DNA of 64,000 bases, taken from assembly GCF_005222675.1 (NCBI RefSeq), contig NZ_STGE01000068.1, positions 1 through 64,000 of the forward strand, read 5' to 3'. The notes beneath the pieces are model-generated. The model saw only the letters and a list, made by a program, of their open reading frames with translations, was not told the origin of the DNA and did not search any database. This stretch comes from Mycolicibacterium sp. CR10. GTDB lineage: Bacteria > Actinomycetota > Actinomycetes > Mycobacteriales > Mycobacteriaceae. Positions 48,446-56,678 of this stretch are shown here, one piece after another. The position numbers were made by a program, and so were the translations under genes. Every line of letters begins with the position of its first letter. Within the stretch, counting starts at the first letter, position 1.

Positions 48446-49852
48446 GTGCAGACGGTCTTTGATGCCCAGGTCGACCCCACGCTCGTCGACCGCTCGCTGG
48501 CGCGCAGCGCCTCCGGGTCGGTGTGGCTGGACATACCCAGGCCGGACTACCCGTCGCCGTCCGGCCCGGTCACCTGCGACCTGCTGGTCATCGGCGGCGG
48601 TTATGCCGGCCTGTGGAGCGCGCTGCACGCCGCTCGCCGCCACCCCGATCGACGCATCGTCCTCATCGAGGCCGACCGCATCGGATGGGCGGCGTCCGGG
48701 CGCAACGGCGGCTTCGTCGACGCCAGCCTGACCCACGGTTACGAGAACGGAAAAACGCGCTGGCCCAACGAGATCGATGCTCTCGAGGCGATGGGCGTGG
48801 AGAATCTGGATGGCATGCAGTCCGAGATCGCCGAGCTCGGGCTGGACACCGAATGGCAGCGCACCGGGATGCTCTCCGTGGCCACCGAACCACATCAGGT
48901 CGAATGGCTGGAACAGGCCGCGGCCGACCAACACGGACGACTTCTCGATCAGGCGCAGGTCCGCGACGAAGTCCATTCGCCGACCTATCTGGCGGGGCTG
49001 TTCAGTCCCGACAGCTGTGCGATCGTCAACCCCGCCAAACTCGCACTGGAACTGGCCCGCGCCTGTCGCGACATCGGGGTCGAGGTGTACGAACACACCA
49101 CCGCGATGCGCATCGACTCCGGCGGGGCCGCGTTGCGCGTGCACACCGACGGCCCGGCGATCACGTGCCGCCAGGTGGTGCTGGCGACGAACGTGTACCC
49201 GAGCCTGCTCAAGCGCAACCGCCTCTTCACGGTGCCCGTCTACGACTATGTGCTGGCGACCGAGCCACTCAGCGACGCCCAGCTGGAGCGCGTCGGGTGG
49301 CAGCACCGGCAGGGAGTCGGCGACTCCGCCAACCAGTTTCACTATTACCGGATGTCGATGGACAACCGGATCATCTGGGGCGGGTACGACGCCGTGTATC
49401 ACTTCGGCCGCCGCGTCAACTCCGCCTACGAGGACCGCCAGGACATCTACCGCCGGCTGGCCGCGCACTTCTTCATCACGTTCCCTCAACTGGACGACGT
49501 CCGGTTCACCCATCGCTGGGCCGGCGCCATCGACACCAACACGCGGTTCTGCGCGCACTGGGGACTGGCCCGCGAGGGCCGGGTGGCCTACGTCAATGGC
49601 TTCACCGGGCTCGGCGTCGGCGCCGCCCGGTTCGCCGCCGACGTATGCCTGGACCTGCTGGAGGGCCACGAGACGCCGCGCACCCGGCTGGAGATGGTCC
49701 GCAAGAAGCCACTGCCATTTCCTCCGGAGCCGCTCGCCAGCGTCGGTATCCAGGCCACCCGTTGGTCACTCGACCGCGCCGATCACTCCGCGGGCCGCCG
49801 CAACATCCTGTTGCGGGCCCTCGACGCCGCCGGTCTCGGCTTCGATTCCTGA
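48446..49852 (+). CDS. FAD-dependent amine/amino-acid oxidoreductase (DAO family)
   Basis: A 468-residue flavoprotein of the D-amino-acid-oxidase fold, close to PuuB/OrdL-type oxidases. The FAD motif VIGGGYAGLWSALHAA is near residue 47. SGRNGGFVDA near 88 is the second family signature, and NGFTGLGVGAARFAAD near 392 closes the FAD site. The substrate is likely an amine or amino acid but is not known. It has its own leaderless promoter. Confidence 0.85.
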   Translation: MQTVFDAQVDPTLVDRSLARSASGSVWLDIPRPDYPSPSGPVTCDLLVIGGGYAGLWSALHAARRHPDRRIVLIEADRIGWAASGRNGGFVDASLTHGYENGKTRWPNEIDALEAMGVENLDGMQSEIAELGLDTEWQRTGMLSVATEPHQVEWLEQAAADQHGRLLDQAQVRDEVHSPTYLAGLFSPDSCAIVNPAKLALELARACRDIGVEVYEHTTAMRIDSGGAALRVHTDGPAITCRQVVLATNVYPSLLKRNRLFTVPVYDYVLATEPLSDAQLERVGWQHRQGVGDSANQFHYYRMSMDNRIIWGGYDAVYHFGRRVNSAYEDRQDIYRRLAAHFFITFPQLDDVRFTHRWAGAIDTNTRFCAHWGLAREGRVAYVNGFTGLGVGAARFAADVCLDLLEGHETPRTRLEMVRKKPLPFPPEPLASVGIQATRWSLDRADHSAGRRNILLRALDAAGLGFDS

Positions 49853-49855
49853 GCC

Positions 49856-49880
49856 GTAACGCCCCTTCTGTTCACCCGTT
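49856..49880 (+). promoter_or_regulatory. GTAAC-N16-CGTT promoter (ECF/SigD-like)
   Basis: GTAACGCCCCTT starts at 49856, and CGTT follows 16 nt after GTAAC (49877-49880). The 12-bp first word is repeated exactly before the protease gene at 50575. Confidence 0.4.
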
Positions 49881-49922
49881 GTCACTAGGGTGGGCGACGG
49901 CAGATCCGATAAGGGAGCAGAC

Positions 49923-50555
49923 ATGTCAGACAGGCTTTCCAAAGGCGAAAAGCTCGAGCGTGGTCAATCGTTGACGTCCCGAAACGGTGCGTACACGGTC
50001 ACGCTGCAGGACGACGGCAATCTCGTGCTCGCCGCTCGTGGTGAAGCGGTGTGGGCAACCGGCACCGACGGCCAAGGGGTCGAACGCGCCGAGGTGCAGA
50101 CCGACGGCAACTTCGTGCTCTACACCGCGAAGAAGCCGGTGTGGCACAGCGACACCAAGGGCGCCAAGGACGTTCGGCTGGTCCTGCAGGACGACCGCAA
50201 CCTGGTGTTGTATGGATTCGACGGTCCGGCGTGGTCGTCGAACACGCAGACCGACGAGGCGCCGCCACCACCTCCCGTCGAGGCGCCCGCCGAAACCGAG
50301 CCCGCCGCAAACGCTGTCAAGGAGCCCGCGGCCGAGGCCACGCCGGCGCCCGCGCCGGAGGCCCCGGCCCCGCCACCACCTCCGCCGCCACCACCTCCGG
50401 CGCCGCGGACCTACACCGTCGTCTCCGGTGACACCCTGTGGGCGATCGCCGAGAAGTACTACGGCGACGGCAACAGGTACCGGGCGATCGCGGAGGCCAG
50501 CGGCATCGCCAACCCCGACCTGATCCATCCCGGGCAGGTGCTCACGATCCCCTGA
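49923..50555 (+). CDS. Bulb-type mannose lectin plus LysM protein
   Basis: A 210-residue two-domain protein. Residues 1-115 are a B-lectin domain with QDDGNLVL, QTDGNFVLY and QDDRNLVLY, versions of the QxDxNxVxY mannose-binding motif. A Pro/Ala/Glu-rich linker (about 118-160) follows. The C-terminal LysM (TYTVVSGDTLWAIAEKYYGDGNRY to QVLTIP) should bind peptidoglycan. There is no signal peptide. It matches the M. smegmatis lectin type (MSMEG_3662, from memory). The ATG at 49923 has AAGGGAG. Confidence 0.93.
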   Translation: MSDRLSKGEKLERGQSLTSRNGAYTVTLQDDGNLVLAARGEAVWATGTDGQGVERAEVQTDGNFVLYTAKKPVWHSDTKGAKDVRLVLQDDRNLVLYGFDGPAWSSNTQTDEAPPPPPVEAPAETEPAANAVKEPAAEATPAPAPEAPAPPPPPPPPPPAPRTYTVVSGDTLWAIAEKYYGDGNRYRAIAEASGIANPDLIHPGQVLTIP

Positions 50556-50574
50556 CAGCCGCGCTGCACCGGAT

Positions 50575-50603
50575 GTAACGCCCCTTTTCCTGATTGCGAT
50601 GAC
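50575..50603 (+). promoter_or_regulatory. GTAAC-N16-GCGATGAC promoter (SigD-like)
   Basis: GTAACGCCCCTT at 50575-50586, with CGAT 17 nt after GTAAC inside GCGATGAC (50596-50603). It shares its first word with 49856 and its CGAT core and spacing with 10568 and 20047. I recall Rv1815 as a SigD target, which fits. Confidence 0.5.
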
Positions 50604-50658
50604 CCTGTTACACACCCGCAGAGGCGGGTACCACACAGCGGAAGAGCGAGGGGGCGCT

Positions 50659-51384
50659 ATGTCGGTTCGGTCGTCTGCACGATCGCCGCGTCGGGGGCTG
50701 CAGCTGTTGCTCGCAGCGGCTGCACCCCTGATCGCCCTGGTTCTGTCGGCGGTGCCGGCCGGTGCCCAGCCCGGCGTCGTGGTCCACCCCGGCATGGAGA
50801 TTCATCAGGACTCGGTGCTGTGCACGCTCGGCTATGTCGACCCCCAGACGCGCATCGCGTTCACCGCGGGGCACTGCCGCGCGTCGGGCACGGTCTCGGA
50901 CAAGCAGGGCAATGTGATCGGCTGGCAGGGCTCGTTCCGCGACAACACTCCCGATGGCACGACGATCGACACCAACCACCAGATCACCGACTGGGAGGTG
51001 ATCCACCTGACGCCCGAGGTCGCGATCAACAACGTGCTGCCCGGTGGGCGTGTACTGGTCACCGATCCGGCGGTGCTTCCGGTGGTCGGCATGCCGGTCT
51101 GCCATTTCGGTGTGGTGACGGGGGAGAGCTGTGGAACGGTCGAAGCCGTCAACAACGGTTGGTTCACCATGGCCAACGGTGTGGTGAGCAAGAAGGGCGA
51201 CTCCGGCGGCCCGGTCTACACACCGACGCCGGACGGCCGCACCGTGCTCATCGGCATGTTCAACAGCACCTGGGGCGTCCTGCCCGCGGCGGTGTCCTGG
51301 CAGGTCGCCAGCCAGCAGGCCCGCGAGGACACCATCTCGGCCGCGTCGGCGAACACCGCCGCCGCACCGCCCGCTCTTCCCTAA
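50659..51384 (+). CDS. Secreted chymotrypsin-fold serine protease (Rv1815-like)
   Basis: A 241-residue exported S1-type protease. The signal peptide ends near residue 36 (VPAGA-QP). The triad is H72 in FTAGHC, D111 in ITDWEV and S182 in GDSGGP, all with proper context. Two cysteine pairs are likely (CTLGY with GHC; CHFG with ESCG). The ATG at 50659 has a GAGGGGG ribosome site. Its stop overlaps the stop of the convergent nitroreductase gene. Confidence 0.9.
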   Translation: MSVRSSARSPRRGLQLLLAAAAPLIALVLSAVPAGAQPGVVVHPGMEIHQDSVLCTLGYVDPQTRIAFTAGHCRASGTVSDKQGNVIGWQGSFRDNTPDGTTIDTNHQITDWEVIHLTPEVAINNVLPGGRVLVTDPAVLPVVGMPVCHFGVVTGESCGTVEAVNNGWFTMANGVVSKKGDSGGPVYTPTPDGRTVLIGMFNSTWGVLPAAVSWQVASQQAREDTISAASANTAAAPPALP

Positions 51385-51821
51385 GCGACCAACTCGAACA
51401 CCGGGATCGTCGCGGCAACCGCGCGCCGCTGCTCCGTCGTGGAGCGCGGAGTGAGCCCGCCGGCGTGGCCTTTGACCTGCCAGTACCACCGATCGATGTA
51501 CACGGCGAGCAGTTCCGGTTTGGCATCGTCGGGGATCTCCACCGCGCGGCGTTCGGTGGAACGTCGGCGCGGTCCCATCGAGACAAGGCCGGCAGCTCGC
51601 AGATTGCGCGCCCATTCGGTGTTGCCACGCGGCGACACCAGGTACTGACGACCGTTTACCGACAACAGGTTCACCACCACCCCGCGCATCTCGCCGGTCC
51701 GGCGACCGCGGACCCGCAGGGCGGTGCTGCCCGCAATGCTGACACCCAGTTCAGCAAGTTGGCGGATCGCGGCGTTGAAGACTCGGGCACCGAGTCCGGG
51801 TACGTCATAGCGCTGTGACAT
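51381..51821 (-). CDS. Nitroreductase/quinone reductase family (Ddn-like) protein
   Basis: A 146-residue split-barrel protein of the F420-dependent Ddn family (PF04075). The segments LRVRGRRTGEMRGVVVNLLSVNGRQYLVSPRGNTEWARNLRAAG cover the cofactor site. Members use reduced F420 to reduce quinones or nitro compounds. AAAGGGAG precedes the ATG at 51821. It is divergent from a tetR gene, and two matching operators lie between. Confidence 0.88.
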   Translation of the reverse strand: MSQRYDVPGLGARVFNAAIRQLAELGVSIAGSTALRVRGRRTGEMRGVVVNLLSVNGRQYLVSPRGNTEWARNLRAAGLVSMGPRRRSTERRAVEIPDDAKPELLAVYIDRWYWQVKGHAGGLTPRSTTEQRRAVAATIPVFELVA

Positions 51822-51847
51822 GGGGTCTCCCTTTCCTGAATAAAATG

Positions 51848-51907
51848 TGAGCGGTGCTCTCTGTTCACCGTGCCACGACACGGCTGAAAATTCAAGAGCA
51901 CTGTTCT
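51848..51907. promoter_or_regulatory. Two TetR-type operators in the divergent region
   Basis: TGAGCGGTGCTCT (51848-51860) and AGAGCACTGTTCT (51895-51907) share the palindromic pattern GAGCnnTGyTCT. One lies before the nitroreductase and one before tetR, 47 bp apart. Confidence 0.5.
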
Positions 51908-51928
51908 CGGTTGTGCCAGACTGGCCGG

Positions 51929-52630
51929 ATGGGCAAGCGACAGGATTCCCGCGACCGGATTGAGCGACGCATCGTCGAGCTCGGCCGTCGCCACCTGGCG
52001 ACCGAGGGCGCCGCGGGCCTCTCGCTGCGCGCCATCGCCCGCGACCTGGACATGGTGTCGTCGGCGGTGTACCGCTACGTCGCCAGCCGGGACGATCTGC
52101 TGACGCTGCTGCTTGTCGACGCCTACACCGAGCTCGCCGACACGGTCGAGAGCGCCCGCGACGGCACCTCCGATTCCTGGCAGGCGCAGCTGGCCTCGAT
52201 GGCACGGGCGGCCAGGCTCTGGGCCGTCCAGCAGCCTGCCTGTTGGGCACTGCTGTACGGCAGCCCGGTGCCCGGCTATCACGCACCCCGCGACCAGACG
52301 GTTGGGCCGGGTACCCGCGTTGTCGGTGCGTTGTTCTCGGTGGTGGCGACGAATGTCTCCGCGGGCGACGTCACGCAGTCGGAAATCGTTGCCTACCAAC
52401 CGCTCTCGAAGGATTTCGACGGTCTACGGGCAGAGTTCGATTTCGATGCCGGCGACACTGCGATCGCCAAATGCCTCGTTCTGTGGGCCGCCCTGGTGGG
52501 CGCGATCAGCCTGGAGGTCTTCGGTCAGTACGGTTCGGACACGTTCACCGACCCCGCAGCCACGTTCGAGACCCAGGTGGCCCTGCTCACCGACATGCTG
52601 GACCGACCCCGCACAGACCCGGAGAACTAG
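51929..52630 (+). CDS. TetR-family regulator (Rv1816-like)
   Basis: A 233-residue repressor. The helix-turn-helix is GLSLRAIARDLDMVSSAVYRYVASRDDLL (about residues 31-59), and the rest is the ligand domain with the TetR_C-type WAVQQPACWALLYGSP segment. The ATG at 51929 follows a near -10 hexamer (CAGACT). It probably controls the divergent Ddn-like gene. Its TAG stop lies inside a KstR-type box for the next operon. Confidence 0.88.
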   Translation: MGKRQDSRDRIERRIVELGRRHLATEGAAGLSLRAIARDLDMVSSAVYRYVASRDDLLTLLLVDAYTELADTVESARDGTSDSWQAQLASMARAARLWAVQQPACWALLYGSPVPGYHAPRDQTVGPGTRVVGALFSVVATNVSAGDVTQSEIVAYQPLSKDFDGLRAEFDFDAGDTAIAKCLVLWAALVGAISLEVFGQYGSDTFTDPAATFETQVALLTDMLDRPRTDPEN

Positions 52631-52642
52631 AACACGTTCTAG
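52627..52642. promoter_or_regulatory. KstR-type operator
   Basis: CTAGAACACGTTCTAG is a perfect 7+2+7 palindrome and contains TAGAACNNGTTCTA, the published KstR consensus for the mycobacterial cholesterol regulon. It begins in the tetR stop codon and ends 21 bp before the -10 of the VOC gene. Confidence 0.8.
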
Positions 52643-52662
52643 CCAGTGCGCGCTGCTGACGA

Positions 52663-52668
52663 TACGCT
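52663..52668 (+). promoter_or_regulatory. Leaderless -10 of the VOC operon
   Basis: TACGCT ends 7 nt before the ATG at 52676. Confidence 0.5.
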
Positions 52669-52675
52669 CATAGCG

Positions 52676-53170
52676 ATGCTTGACCAGACACCTGTCCAGA
52701 TTGCCTGGGTGACCCGGGACCTCGCGGCCACCGAGGCGGTGCTGACCCCGCTGTTGGGCGCCAGGAAGTGGATCCGCATGCCCGGGGTGCACTTCGGCCC
52801 GGACTCATGCACCTACCGGGGCCAACCCGCCGACTTCGTCGCCGACGTCTCCTTCAGCTACGCCGGGGACACCCAACTGGAGCTGATCGCACCGGTCTCG
52901 GGACACAGCGTCTACTCCGAGTTCCTCGAACGATCCGGCCCCGGACTGCACCACATCTGCGTCGCGGCCGCCGACAGCGACGAGTTCGACACCGCGGTCG
53001 GTGACGCCGAACGCCATGGCACCGCGGTTGTCATGGCGGGAACCATGCCCGGCGGTATGCGGTTCGCCTACGCCTCGGCCGAGAATTCGGGGGTTCCCTA
53101 TATCGAGATCGCCTACATTCCGCCCGAGATCCAAGCATTCTTCGATTACGTGAAACAGGAGCAGCAGTGA
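52676..53170 (+). CDS. VOC (glyoxalase-fold) family protein
   Basis: A 164-residue vicinal-oxygen-chelate protein. The metal ligands fit QIAWVTRD, LELIAP, LHHICVAA and IEIAYI, the usual His/Gln, Glu, His, Glu order. It may be an epimerase, dioxygenase or lyase-type enzyme. It is preceded by a KstR box and overlaps the flavoprotein gene (GTGA), so a step in sterol breakdown is the best guess. Confidence 0.82.
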   Translation: MLDQTPVQIAWVTRDLAATEAVLTPLLGARKWIRMPGVHFGPDSCTYRGQPADFVADVSFSYAGDTQLELIAPVSGHSVYSEFLERSGPGLHHICVAAADSDEFDTAVGDAERHGTAVVMAGTMPGGMRFAYASAENSGVPYIEIAYIPPEIQAFFDYVKQEQQ

Positions 53171-54717
53171 CCGATCAGCACATCCCCGAGACCGTGCGCG
53201 CACATGACGTTGCGTCCTGGTCCGACGAGGCCGATGTCGTCGTGCTCGGGTTCGGCATCGCCGGCGGGTGCGCGGCCGTCAGCGCCGCCGCCGCCGGGGC
53301 CCGCGTCCTGGTTCTGGAGAAGGCGGCGGCCGCCGGCGGCACCACCTCGATGGCGGGCGGCCACTTCTACCTCGGCGGCGGCACGGCGGTCCAGCAGGCG
53401 ACCGGCCACGACGATTCGCCCGAGGAGATGTACAAGTACCTGGTCTCGCAATCGCGCGAACCCGAACACGACAAGATCCGCGCCTACTGCGACGGCAGCG
53501 TCGAACACTTCAATTGGCTTGAGGCGCTTGGCTTCCAGTTCGAGCGCAGCTTCTACCCGGGCAAGGTCGTTGTCCCCCCAGGCACCGAGGGGCTGTCCTA
53601 CACCGGGAACGAAAAGGTGTGGCCGTTCTGCCAGCAGGCCACACCCGCGCCCCGAGGGCACTCCGTGCCCGTCCCCGGCGAATTGGGCGGCGCCTCGATG
53701 GTGATCGACCTGCTGCTCAAGCGTGCCGCTGACCTGGGCGTGCAGTTCCGCTATGAAACAGGAGCGACCGGGCTCATCATCGACGACGACGGCGCGGTGG
53801 TGGGCGTGCGGTGGAAGCACTTCGCCGACACCGGCGACGTCAAGGCCGGGGCCGTCGTCATCGCCGCCGGCGGCTTCGCGATGAACGCCGACATGGTCGC
53901 CGAATACACCCCCGCACTGGGACAGGAACGCAAGACCAAGAGCCACGGGACCGTGGCCCCCTACATCCTGGGCAACCCCAACGACGACGGCCTGGGCATC
54001 TGGCTCGGCGTCTCGGCGGGCGGCGTCCCCACGAACATGGACCAGTTGTTCATCACCGCCGCGGCCTACCCGCCGGAGATCCTGCTGACCGGCGTCATCG
54101 TCAACAAGGACGGCAGGCGTTTCGTCGCCGAGGACTCCTACCACTCACGCACCTCGGCGTTCGTGCTCGAACAACCCGAGCAGACGGCCTACCTGATCGT
54201 CGACGAGGCGCACATGCAGATGCCCGAGATGCCGCTGATCAAGTTCATCGACGGATTCGAGACGGTCGCCGAAATGGAGACCGCACTGGGCATTCCCGAG
54301 GGCAACCTGGCGGCGACACTCGAGCGCTACAACGCCAACGCCGCCGATGGTGACGACCCCGACTTCCACAAACAGCCCGATTATGTTGCGGCACAGGACA
54401 CCGGGCCATGGGCGGCGTTCGACCTGTCACTGGGACGGGCCATGTACTCCGGCTTCACGATGGGTGGCCTGAAGGTGTCGATCGACGGTGAGGTGCTCCA
54501 CGAGGACGGCAGCGCGGTCCGCGGGCTGTACGCGGCGGGTGCGTGTGCCTCCAACATCGCCCAGGACGGCAAGGGCTACGCCAGCGGCACGCAGCTCGGC
54601 GAAGGATCCTTCTTCGGGAGGCGGGCGGGAGAGCACGCGGCGAGGCGGGCGGGAGAACACGCGGCGAGGCGGGCGGGAGAGCACGCGGCAAAGCGGGCGG
54701 AGCACGCCGGAGGCTAG
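53167..54717 (+). CDS. FAD-binding_2 family flavoprotein (Rv1817-like, ketosteroid-dehydrogenase-like)
   Basis: A 516-residue flavoprotein of the fumarate reductase/3-ketosteroid-delta1-dehydrogenase group. The FAD motif VVVLGFGIAGGCAAVSAAAAGARVLVLEK is near residue 24. The TTSMAGGHFYLGGG loop follows, and the C-terminal FAD contact is GLYAAGACASNIAQDGKGYASGTQLGEG near 460. After the fold ends it carries an odd tail of RRAGEHAA repeats. It is coupled to the VOC gene and lies under a KstR box, so it probably acts on a steroid or a steroid-derived acid. Confidence 0.87.
   Translation: MTDQHIPETVRAHDVASWSDEADVVVLGFGIAGGCAAVSAAAAGARVLVLEKAAAAGGTTSMAGGHFYLGGGTAVQQATGHDDSPEEMYKYLVSQSREPEHDKIRAYCDGSVEHFNWLEALGFQFERSFYPGKVVVPPGTEGLSYTGNEKVWPFCQQATPAPRGHSVPVPGELGGASMVIDLLLKRAADLGVQFRYETGATGLIIDDDGAVVGVRWKHFADTGDVKAGAVVIAAGGFAMNADMVAEYTPALGQERKTKSHGTVAPYILGNPNDDGLGIWLGVSAGGVPTNMDQLFITAAAYPPEILLTGVIVNKDGRRFVAEDSYHSRTSAFVLEQPEQTAYLIVDEAHMQMPEMPLIKFIDGFETVAEMETALGIPEGNLAATLERYNANAADGDDPDFHKQPDYVAAQDTGPWAAFDLSLGRAMYSGFTMGGLKVSIDGEVLHEDGSAVRGLYAAGACASNIAQDGKGYASGTQLGEGSFFGRRAGEHAARRAGEHAARRAGEHAAKRAEHAGG
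54619..54714 (+). repeat. 24-bp tandem repeat at the flavoprotein C-terminus
   Basis: Three nearly identical 24-bp units (54619-54642, 54643-54666, 54667-54690) encode RRAGEHAA. A diverged fourth unit (54691-54714) encodes KRAEHAGG before the stop. Confidence 0.9.
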
Positions 54718-56633
54718 ACGCGCACCGGCTCTTCGCCGACCGCGCCGAGATGCCAGCGGCCCTCCCCGAGCAGTTGCAGCTCCTGGGTGTGGTGGCGCTC
54801 GACGGTGGCGCGGTGGGTCACGCTGACCAGGATCGTGTCGGGCAGCTCGCTGCGGACGAGGCTGTAGAGCATCAGCTCGAGGCCCTCGTCGAGCGCCGAG
54901 GTCGATTCGTCGAGGAACGCGGCCTTGGGTGCGGTCAGCAGTATCCGTGCGAACGCGATGCGCTGCTGCTCACCGGGGGAGAGCACCTTCGCCCAGTCCT
55001 GGACCTCGTCGAGCCGGTCGACCAGGTGCGGCAGCGCCACCTTGGTCAGCATCGCGCGCAGCTTGTCGTCGGCGATGTCGCCGGTCTTGTTCGGATACGA
55101 CACGACGGTGCGCAGATCGCCCAGCGGCACGTAGGGCATCTGCGACAGGAACATCGTCTGGTTCTCGTCGTCGGGATACGTCAACCGGCCGGATGCGTAC
55201 GGCCACAGTTGGGCGAGGCTGCGCAACAGCGTGGTCTTGCCGGTGCCGGACTTCCCGGTGATCATCAGCGCATCGCCGGGCACCAGGCGCAGGTCGAGCG
55301 GGTCGATCAGTTGGGTGCCGTCCGGAATCCGCACCTCGACGTCGTCGAGTGCCACCGAGCCGTCGGTGCTGCCCGCGACGTCCAGCTGGGGGAGCGCGCG
55401 GCCCGCAGCGTCGGCGGTCACCAGGCCGTCGAGACGGATGATCGCGGCGCGGTACCCGGCGAACAGGTCATAGGCATTACGGAAGAAGGAGAGTCCGTCC
55501 TGGATCGCGCTGAACGCCGACGCCGTTTGGGTCATCGCGCCGAGCTGGATCTCGCCGGCCGCGAACCGGGGGAACTGCACGACGTACGGCAGCGGCACGA
55601 TGACCTGGCTCATCGACCAGTTCCAGCCGTTGAACCGCAGCGACCGGTTCACGTATCGCCGGTAGTTGGCGATCACCGGAACGAACAGCTTGCGCAATCC
55701 GGTGCGCTCGGCGACCTCGCCACGGTAGAAGGCCACCGCCTCGGACGCGTCCCGTAAGCGCACCAGGGCATACCGGAATGCGGCGTTGTACTTCTCGTTG
55801 AGGAACGACAGCCCGATGATCGGCCTGCCGATCCAGAACGCGACGACGGACGCAATGACGACGTAGACGATGCCGATCCAGAAGATCGCGTGCGGGAGCG
55901 TGATACCGAACACGGTGAGCGGGCCCGACAGCCCCCACAGGATTGCGGTGAACGAGATCACCGAGGTGACCGCGGCGATCGCACCGAACAACAGGTTGTT
56001 GCCCGACCCGTAGTACGGCAGGTTGGGCTGGGGACCGTTGGCCGCGGTGAAGATGTCAATGTCGGACTGGATGCGCTGGTCGGGGTTGTCGATGGTGTCG
56101 TCGATGAAGCGCGACCGGTAGTAGGCCCGCCCGTCAAGCCAGTCGCCGGTCATCCGGTCGGTCAGCCAGGCGCGCCAGCGCAGGCAGAACCGCTGGAACA
56201 GATACATGTCCAGCAGCACCCGCGCCACGAAGATCGCAGCCAGGATGGCGAAGATGCCGATGGACATCCAGAATCCCCGGATACCGGACTGTCTGATCTC
56301 CTCGTTGCCGCTGCCGAGCCCCGAGGCCACCACCTGGAAGCTGTTCAACATGTCACGGCTCTGATACGTCAGCAGCACACTGAGCCGCACCCCGGAGATC
56401 AGGAACATCAGGATCACCGCCAGATACAGCCACACCCTGACGCTGTCCCGGCCGGTGAAGTACGCACCGGTGACGCGCCAGAACTGTCTGCCCCATGACG
56501 TGAAGCGGCCGATCAGCACCACGGCGATCAGGGAACACACCGCGGCGATGAGCCAACCCTTGGCAATCCACCAGAGCGAGATCCACAGCTCGTTGCCCCA
56601 GTCCAGCGTCGGGGTGAACAGTTCCGGTTCCAT
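54714..56633 (-). CDS. BacA/SbmA-type ABC transporter, fused permease and ATPase
   Basis: A 639-residue half-transporter. About six membrane segments in the first 300 residues are of the SbmA_BacA type (GRQFWRVTGAYFTG, NPDQRIQSDIDIFT). They are followed by an ABC domain with Walker A GKSGTGKTT, signature LSPGEQQR and Walker B AAFLDES. The relative Rv1819c imports B12 and antimicrobial peptides. ATG at 56633 gives exactly the length of the neighbouring copy. It is convergent with the flavoprotein gene. Confidence 0.9.
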   Translation of the reverse strand: MEPELFTPTLDWGNELWISLWWIAKGWLIAAVCSLIAVVLIGRFTSWGRQFWRVTGAYFTGRDSVRVWLYLAVILMFLISGVRLSVLLTYQSRDMLNSFQVVASGLGSGNEEIRQSGIRGFWMSIGIFAILAAIFVARVLLDMYLFQRFCLRWRAWLTDRMTGDWLDGRAYYRSRFIDDTIDNPDQRIQSDIDIFTAANGPQPNLPYYGSGNNLLFGAIAAVTSVISFTAILWGLSGPLTVFGITLPHAIFWIGIVYVVIASVVAFWIGRPIIGLSFLNEKYNAAFRYALVRLRDASEAVAFYRGEVAERTGLRKLFVPVIANYRRYVNRSLRFNGWNWSMSQVIVPLPYVVQFPRFAAGEIQLGAMTQTASAFSAIQDGLSFFRNAYDLFAGYRAAIIRLDGLVTADAAGRALPQLDVAGSTDGSVALDDVEVRIPDGTQLIDPLDLRLVPGDALMITGKSGTGKTTLLRSLAQLWPYASGRLTYPDDENQTMFLSQMPYVPLGDLRTVVSYPNKTGDIADDKLRAMLTKVALPHLVDRLDEVQDWAKVLSPGEQQRIAFARILLTAPKAAFLDESTSALDEGLELMLYSLVRSELPDTILVSVTHRATVERHHTQELQLLGEGRWHLGAVGEEPVRV

Positions 56634-56678
56634 TCGGGCAAGGTACCGCGACACCCCGCCCGTAGCGTGGCGGAAGGC

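Noticed and set aside
54619..54714. CRISPR-like array
   Set aside because: The 24-bp units are head to tail with no spacers and stay in the reading frame of a flavoprotein.
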